24,847 nt of DNA from IMG/VR virus record IMGVR_UViG_3300028837_001008, positions 1-24,847 of that record. The stretch is one strand, 5' to 3'. Positions 22,651 to 24,847 of this stretch are shown piece by piece. The stretch comes from a virus. The first letter of the stretch is position 1, and each line of letters starts with the position of its first letter. The notes below the pieces were generated by a model. That model made no database searches. It was not told the origin of the DNA and was given only the letters and a program-made list of their open reading frames with translations. A program made the position numbers and the translations under genes.

Positions 22651-22720
22651 AACAATAACTCTTAGTATATAAACATTACCTTAGTATTAATTATGCGCAG
22701 GTAATCATCTTTGAGTACCT
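22651..22720 (+). repeat. Promoter/leader element, copy 2
   Basis: About 70 bases matching 22425-22496 with substitutions and a two-base length difference. TATA is TATATAAA (22666-22673). Segment A ATTACCT (22675-22681), B AGGTAAT (22699-22705) and C TACCT (22716-22720) keep their complementarity although the bases of the arms have shifted by one, as if selected for pairing. Confidence 0.65.
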
Positions 22721-22785
22721 ATAAATCTCAATGGTATACGCTGAAAGCAACAAATTTGTTAACTATGATGTATAAGGATGAGAAA

Positions 22786-22959
22786 ATGAAAGATACCTTA
22801 ACAGGACTTAAAGGAATGCCCAATGGAAAAACTGTTTATTTAAATGTACAGATAAAAAATTGCCCCAAGTGTGGAGAGTCCATGCGTAAATACTATATCA
22901 TAGGTGGGCGAGAAAGATGGGAATGTTCTAACTGTGGACATAAGGAGAAGATAAAATGA
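22786..22959 (+). CDS. Zinc-ribbon protein (57 aa)
   Basis: I prefer the ATG at 22786, with AAGGATGAG just upstream, over a TTG at 22711 that would lie inside the repeat element. It has NCPKCGESM and WECSNCGHKE, two CxxC pairs with an aromatic strand between (RKYYIIGGRER), a classical zinc ribbon. The end overlaps the next ORF by ATGA. Likely an RNA- or DNA-binding protein. Confidence 0.6.
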   Translation: MKDTLTGLKGMPNGKTVYLNVQIKNCPKCGESMRKYYIIGGRERWECSNCGHKEKIK

Positions 22960-23015
22960 AATTAAAAGGTAAACTAATAGATGATGAGTGGATACTTATC
23001 AGGAAGATAAAATGA
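22956..23015 (+). CDS. Very short ORF (19 aa), possible leader or linker peptide
   Basis: ATG overlaps the preceding stop and an AAGGAG lies nine bases upstream; the end overlaps the next start by ATGA. The peptide is MKLKGKLIDDEWILIRKIK. It may serve only to couple translation of the neighbouring genes. Coding status is uncertain. Confidence 0.3.
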   Translation: MKLKGKLIDDEWILIRKIK

Positions 23016-23158
23016 TAAAAGAATATATGATAAAGAATGAACTTATGGTAACTGGTTATGAGCATATAATCACAACAATTACTAAAGCTGGTATTATGAA
23101 AACAAGATTGCTAGTTAGTTTTTGTAATGATGATGACCCTAATTGGAAAAAGCTATAA
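23012..23158 (+). CDS. Hypothetical small protein (48 aa)
   Basis: Starts at an ATGA overlap with AGGAAG upstream. It shows an amphipathic beginning (MIKEYMIKNELMVTGYEH), a strand-like middle (TRLLVSFCND) and an acidic loop DDDP near the end. No family recognised. It is the last gene before the accessory region. Confidence 0.45.
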   Translation: MIKEYMIKNELMVTGYEHIITTITKAGIMKTRLLVSFCNDDDPNWKKL

Positions 23159-23164
23159 TCATAA

Positions 23165-23179
23165 ATCGCCCCTGTAGCA
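23165..23179 (+). repeat. Left arm of inverted repeat flanking the GIY-YIG gene
   Basis: ATCGCCC plus TAGCA is repeated in inverted form at 23525-23538 (TGCTA plus GGGCGAT), with a three-base against two-base spacer. The GIY-YIG gene lies between. Confidence 0.5.
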
Positions 23180-23191
23180 ACATGATGCACT

Positions 23192-23485
23192 ATGAAATTT
23201 AAATATGATTTACCTGATTTAATAAAGAGAAAGAGATATTCTATTGCTCTATCTTTCCCTAAAAATTATAAACGACAAGGGATATACGCATTATTTTATC
23301 AGAGTAAACTTATATACATAGGGCAAACTATTAATTTTGGTGCTAGATTAAGTGCACATCGTTTAAAATATGGTCATAGTATTGAATATACTTTTTATGA
23401 ATTACCTGATGCTTCTGCAAATGAGTTATTAATTTATGAAGCCATTTATATTAATCATTATAACCCTCTCCACAATATAAAGTAA
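23192..23485 (+). CDS. GIY-YIG family endonuclease (97 aa)
   Basis: The GIY-YIG core is complete: QGIYALFYQSKLIYIGQTIN (GIY and YIG strands at about 30-48), then FGARLSAHR with the conserved Arg, and a Glu in LIYEAIYINHYNPLHN near 85-97. The protein has almost no other domain, so DNA target recognition would depend on a few flanking residues or on a partner. Such small stand-alone genes occur as free-standing homing endonucleases. No ribosome binding site is evident before the ATG. A TATAAT-like sequence lies near 23154-23159. The gene is flanked by an inverted repeat and followed by an 8-bp hairpin at its stop codon. Confidence 0.8.
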   Translation: MKFKYDLPDLIKRKRYSIALSFPKNYKRQGIYALFYQSKLIYIGQTINFGARLSAHRLKYGHSIEYTFYELPDASANELLIYEAIYINHYNPLHNIK

Positions 23486-23522
23486 GTAATAGGTAGCATG
23501 ACATAGGGATACGTCTTACTTT
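23479..23522 (+). terminator. Hairpin at the GIY-YIG stop codon
   Basis: AAAGTAAG (23479-23486) pairs exactly with CTTACTTT (23515-23522) across a 28-base loop; the left arm contains the TAA stop. It could end transcription or stabilise the mRNA, or be part of the tRNA precursor. Confidence 0.35.
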
Positions 23523-23524
23523 GC

Positions 23525-23538
23525 TGCTAAAGGGCGAT
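23525..23538 (+). repeat. Right arm of inverted repeat flanking the GIY-YIG gene
   Basis: TGCTA-AA-GGGCGAT is the inverted counterpart of 23165-23179. It overlaps the first copy of the GCGATTCCGTTAATCCT direct repeat. Confidence 0.5.
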
Positions 23539-23556
23539 TCCGTTAATCCTCAATGA
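23534..23556 (+). repeat. Direct repeat, copy 1, upstream of the tRNA-mom cassette
   Basis: GCGATTCCGTTAATCCT followed by CAATGA matches 24385-24407 at 20 of 23 positions. It lies just before tRNA-Gly. Confidence 0.65.
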
Positions 23557-23559
23557 AAT

Positions 23560-23631
23560 GCGAGATAAGTCTAAAGGGTAAGACGTCTGACCTCCAATCA
23601 GAAAGTGCAGGTTCAATTCCTGTATCTCGCA
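23560..23631 (+). tRNA. tRNA-Gly (anticodon TCC)
   Basis: A 72-base cloverleaf. The acceptor stem is GCGAGAT/ATCTCGC (7 perfect pairs), the D stem GTCT/AGAC, the anticodon stem TCTGA/TCAGA with loop CCTCCAA, and the T arm GCAGG-TTCAATT-CCTGT. The anticodon TCC (23593-23595) reads GGA. The discriminator is A73, as in archaeal and not bacterial tRNA-Gly, and CCA is not encoded. Position 33 is C instead of U and position 8 is A instead of U, so structure or modification may be unusual. The mom-like ATG begins two bases after it. Confidence 0.85.
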
Positions 23632-23633
23632 CT

Positions 23634-24407
23634 ATGTATGTAATAAAGGTTATCTCCAAAGATGAAGCATTCCGATTAATTTGGAAGTTTCATTACAACA
23701 ATACACTTCCTAGACTTATAAAACACTGTTTAGGTGGATTTGTTAATGGAGAACTTGTTGCAGTAATGACATTGGGATGGGGTGTTAGACCATTGCATAC
23801 AATCAGAAAATTATTTCCGTCACTAACAGCACAGGATTATTATGAAAATGGTAGAATGTGTTTAGATGATAAAATGCCAAGGAATAGTGAAAGTCAATTT
23901 ATATCAGAATGTGTAAAGTTTATAAAACAACATTATCCAAATATTAAAGTATTATTTAGTTGGTCAGATGGTATGCTCGGTAAACCTGGGTATGTTTATC
24001 AAGCATCAGGATTTTTGTATGGTGGGTATATTTGGACAGATTCATATTTTTCTAAGAAAGGAGAAAGAATACATCCTAGGCAAACTAATCGTATAGGTGG
24101 TAGACCTACATGGGGACAAATGAACAAGTTAGACTGGCTACATTTTCGTGGAAAGCAATTTAAATATTGTAGATTCATCTGCTCACATAAAGAAAGAAAA
24201 CAATTATTGAGAGAATCAACAGTTAAATGGACAATGGATTTCCCAAAAGAAAAAGATTTAGCATGGAAAGTCAGAACCTTAAATGGATGGGAAGAGAGCA
24301 AAAAGCCCTTTTATGATTCAAATGAATTAGTACATAATAAAAAAATAGGAGAAAAACGAAAAGCATTATTGTATTCCCACATGAGCGTTTCCGTTAATCC
24401 TGAGTGA
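23634..24407 (+). CDS. Mom-like DNA modification protein (257 aa)
   Basis: The upstream in-frame ATG at 23553 lies before and across the tRNA, so the start is taken at 23634. The sequence resembles the phage Mu Mom family (GNAT-like fold): an N-terminal WKFHYNNTLP (residues 17-26), a strand pair GGFVNGELVAVMTLGWG at about 34-50, GRMCLDDKMPRNSES at about 73-87, a helix and strand ending KVLFSWSDG, and YVYQASGFLYGGYIW at about 120-134. Mom converts adenine in DNA to a carbamoylmethyl form and protects phage DNA from restriction. No ribosome binding site precedes the ATG. The C-terminal residues (SVSVNPE) are encoded by a copy of the direct repeat. No canonical com gene is adjacent. Confidence 0.75.
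   Translation: MYVIKVISKDEAFRLIWKFHYNNTLPRLIKHCLGGFVNGELVAVMTLGWGVRPLHTIRKLFPSLTAQDYYENGRMCLDDKMPRNSESQFISECVKFIKQHYPNIKVLFSWSDGMLGKPGYVYQASGFLYGGYIWTDSYFSKKGERIHPRQTNRIGGRPTWGQMNKLDWLHFRGKQFKYCRFICSHKERKQLLRESTVKWTMDFPKEKDLAWKVRTLNGWEESKKPFYDSNELVHNKKIGEKRKALLYSHMSVSVNPE
24371..24382 (+). repeat. Short direct repeat GTATTCCCACAT, copy 1
   Basis: The 12-base string recurs exactly at 24728-24739; in both cases a GCG(A/T)TT motif follows after two bases. Confidence 0.55.
24385..24407 (+). repeat. Direct repeat, copy 2, at the end of the mom-like gene
   Basis: GCGTTTCCGTTAATCCT followed by GAGTGA. It matches 23534-23556 with three differences, and it encodes the C-terminus and stop of the mom-like gene. 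Confidence 0.65.
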
Positions 24408-24412
24408 TTATT

Positions 24413-24565
24413 ATGAATACTGTATATATCAATATTGAGATGAAGCATTTACGCTTTAAAATGGAACGAGCATTAGGTAGACCAGTAAGCGACAAGGAAC
24501 TGGAAAATCAATTTAGATTATATTTAGCTTATGAGAGGAATGAATCGGCTCTGAGAGGAGGGTGA
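24413..24565 (+). CDS. Hypothetical small protein (50 aa)
   Basis: ATG at 24413 follows GAGTGATT, which lies at the end of the direct repeat and could serve as ribosome binding site. The protein is helical and charged (EMKHLRFKMERALGRPVSDK, then LENQFRLYLAYERNE). The GRPVSDKELENQF stretch is a plausible helix-turn-helix-like turn, but no family is recognised. Confidence 0.5.
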   Translation: MNTVYINIEMKHLRFKMERALGRPVSDKELENQFRLYLAYERNESALRGG

Positions 24566-24569
24566 AAAA

Positions 24570-24716
24570 ATGACTGATGAATATGATGATAATATAATAG
24601 TATTAGAAATAGATTTAATGAGAATCTCCGATGCTTCTCTAGTGCATATTAGAAATAGGGTTATGTGGGAATGTAAACGAAGAATCGTACTTGGAAAAAA
24701 ACTGAAGGGGAAATAG
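24570..24716 (+). CDS. Hypothetical small protein (48 aa)
   Basis: Last rightward gene, with a perfect AGGAGGGTGA ribosome binding site located in the end of the preceding gene. It has an acidic N-terminus (MTDEYDDNIIVLEIDL), a central helix (SDASLVHIRNRVMWECKRR) and a basic end. No family recognised. Confidence 0.5.
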   Translation: MTDEYDDNIIVLEIDLMRISDASLVHIRNRVMWECKRRIVLGKKLKGK

Positions 24717-24727
24717 CATCAAGTTAA

Positions 24728-24747
24728 GTATTCCCACATCGGCGATT
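24728..24747 (+). repeat. Short direct repeat, copy 2, with GGCGATT
   Basis: GTATTCCCACAT followed after two bases by GCGATT, matching the left part of the 24371-24407 element; the bases to the right diverge. Confidence 0.55.
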
Positions 24748-24777
24748 CAAAAATTATACACCATTCAAAAATTATAC
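24745..24777 (+). repeat. Tandem 15-bp repeat
   Basis: ATTCAAAAATTATAC occurs twice with an 18-base period in the non-coding right end. Could be a protein-binding iteron or a remnant; no gene overlaps it. Confidence 0.5.
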
Positions 24778-24803
24778 TGTCATTTGTGAGTTAAGGGTCA
24801 TCC

Positions 24804-24830
24804 AATTTCCTTTTTCCTGTCGCCTTTTTA
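24804..24830 (+). terminator. T-rich tract downstream of the rightward unit
   Basis: Two T5 runs within a pyrimidine-rich stretch follow the last rightward gene; archaeal RNA polymerase can terminate at such oligo-T tracts. No strong hairpin is next to it inside the window. Confidence 0.35.
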
Positions 24831-24847
24831 TCGAACCTACCTTATAT

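Noticed and set aside
22711-22785. TTG-initiated extension of the zinc-ribbon gene
   Set aside because: The TTG lies inside the promoter/leader repeat and lacks a ribosome binding site, while the ATG at 22786 has a good one.
23560-23631. Reading the plus-strand tRNA as tRNA-Trp (CCA)
   Set aside because: That needs a shifted loop and breaks the perfect TCTGA/TCAGA stem; the GCG acceptor start and A73 fit glycine.
23553-23633. Extended N-terminus of the mom-like frame
   Set aside because: This upstream ATG and extension would be encoded by the tRNA-Gly gene; the tRNA fold is clear, so the start at 23634 is preferred.
1-24847. CRISPR arrays, insertion sequences, integrase or rRNA genes
   Set aside because: No regularly spaced repeats, transposase or integrase motifs or rRNA-like segments were seen on either strand.

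Overview
The window reads as a tailed (siphovirus-like) virus of an AT-rich archaeon, most likely a euryarchaeon such as a methanogen. The archaeal assignment rests on four things seen here. TATA-box-like promoters lie upstream of gene blocks. The two tRNA genes have archaeal-type discriminator bases (A73 in tRNA-Gly, U73 in tRNA-Thr) and no encoded CCA. Many ribosome binding sites contain GGTGA. The replication protein is an archaeal-style primase-polymerase fused to an SF3/D5 helicase. The host itself is an inference and is not proven by the sequence.

Layout: two opposed transcription units leave a 167-base divergent control region (16531-16697) built as a near-perfect mirror image. The leftward unit (16530 down to 21) carries virion genes in classical order: large terminase, portal, HK97-gp10-like protein, two unknown head-region proteins, prohead protease-like protein, major capsid protein, a tRNA-Thr with a 39-codon ORF, a PD-(D/E)XK nuclease, a connector-like protein, a tail-terminator-like protein, the tail tube protein, a tail chaperone with a probable -1 frameshift extension, the tape measure, and four distal-tail or adhesion proteins. 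No sheath gene is seen, which fits a long non-contractile tail. The capsid and tail tube genes, whose products are needed in the largest numbers, share a near-identical strong ribosome binding site. Each is followed by a similar hairpin.

The rightward unit (16698-24716) begins with a helix-turn-helix protein (possible small terminase or regulator), a metallophosphoesterase and the primase-helicase. A dense chain of very small genes follows, many overlapping by ATGA and six of them zinc-ribbon-like. Inside this chain a roughly 70-base promoter/leader element occurs twice (22425-22496 and 22651-22720), each copy with three mutually complementary segments.

The right end (23160-24847) looks like an accessory cargo region. 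It has a GIY-YIG nuclease gene flanked by an inverted repeat, then a tRNA-Gly immediately followed by a Mom-like DNA-modification gene, then two small ORFs. Short related repeats bound these blocks in a mosaic that resembles recombination junctions. Both tRNA genes are followed 1-2 bases later by an ATG with no ribosome binding site, so 3' processing of the tRNA could release a nearly leaderless mRNA. Both tRNAs also have C instead of the near-universal U at position 33.

No lysis gene, integrase, CRISPR array or insertion sequence was recognised. The two units diverge from one centre and run to the two window ends, so the window may be close to a whole viral genome, but this cannot be settled here.
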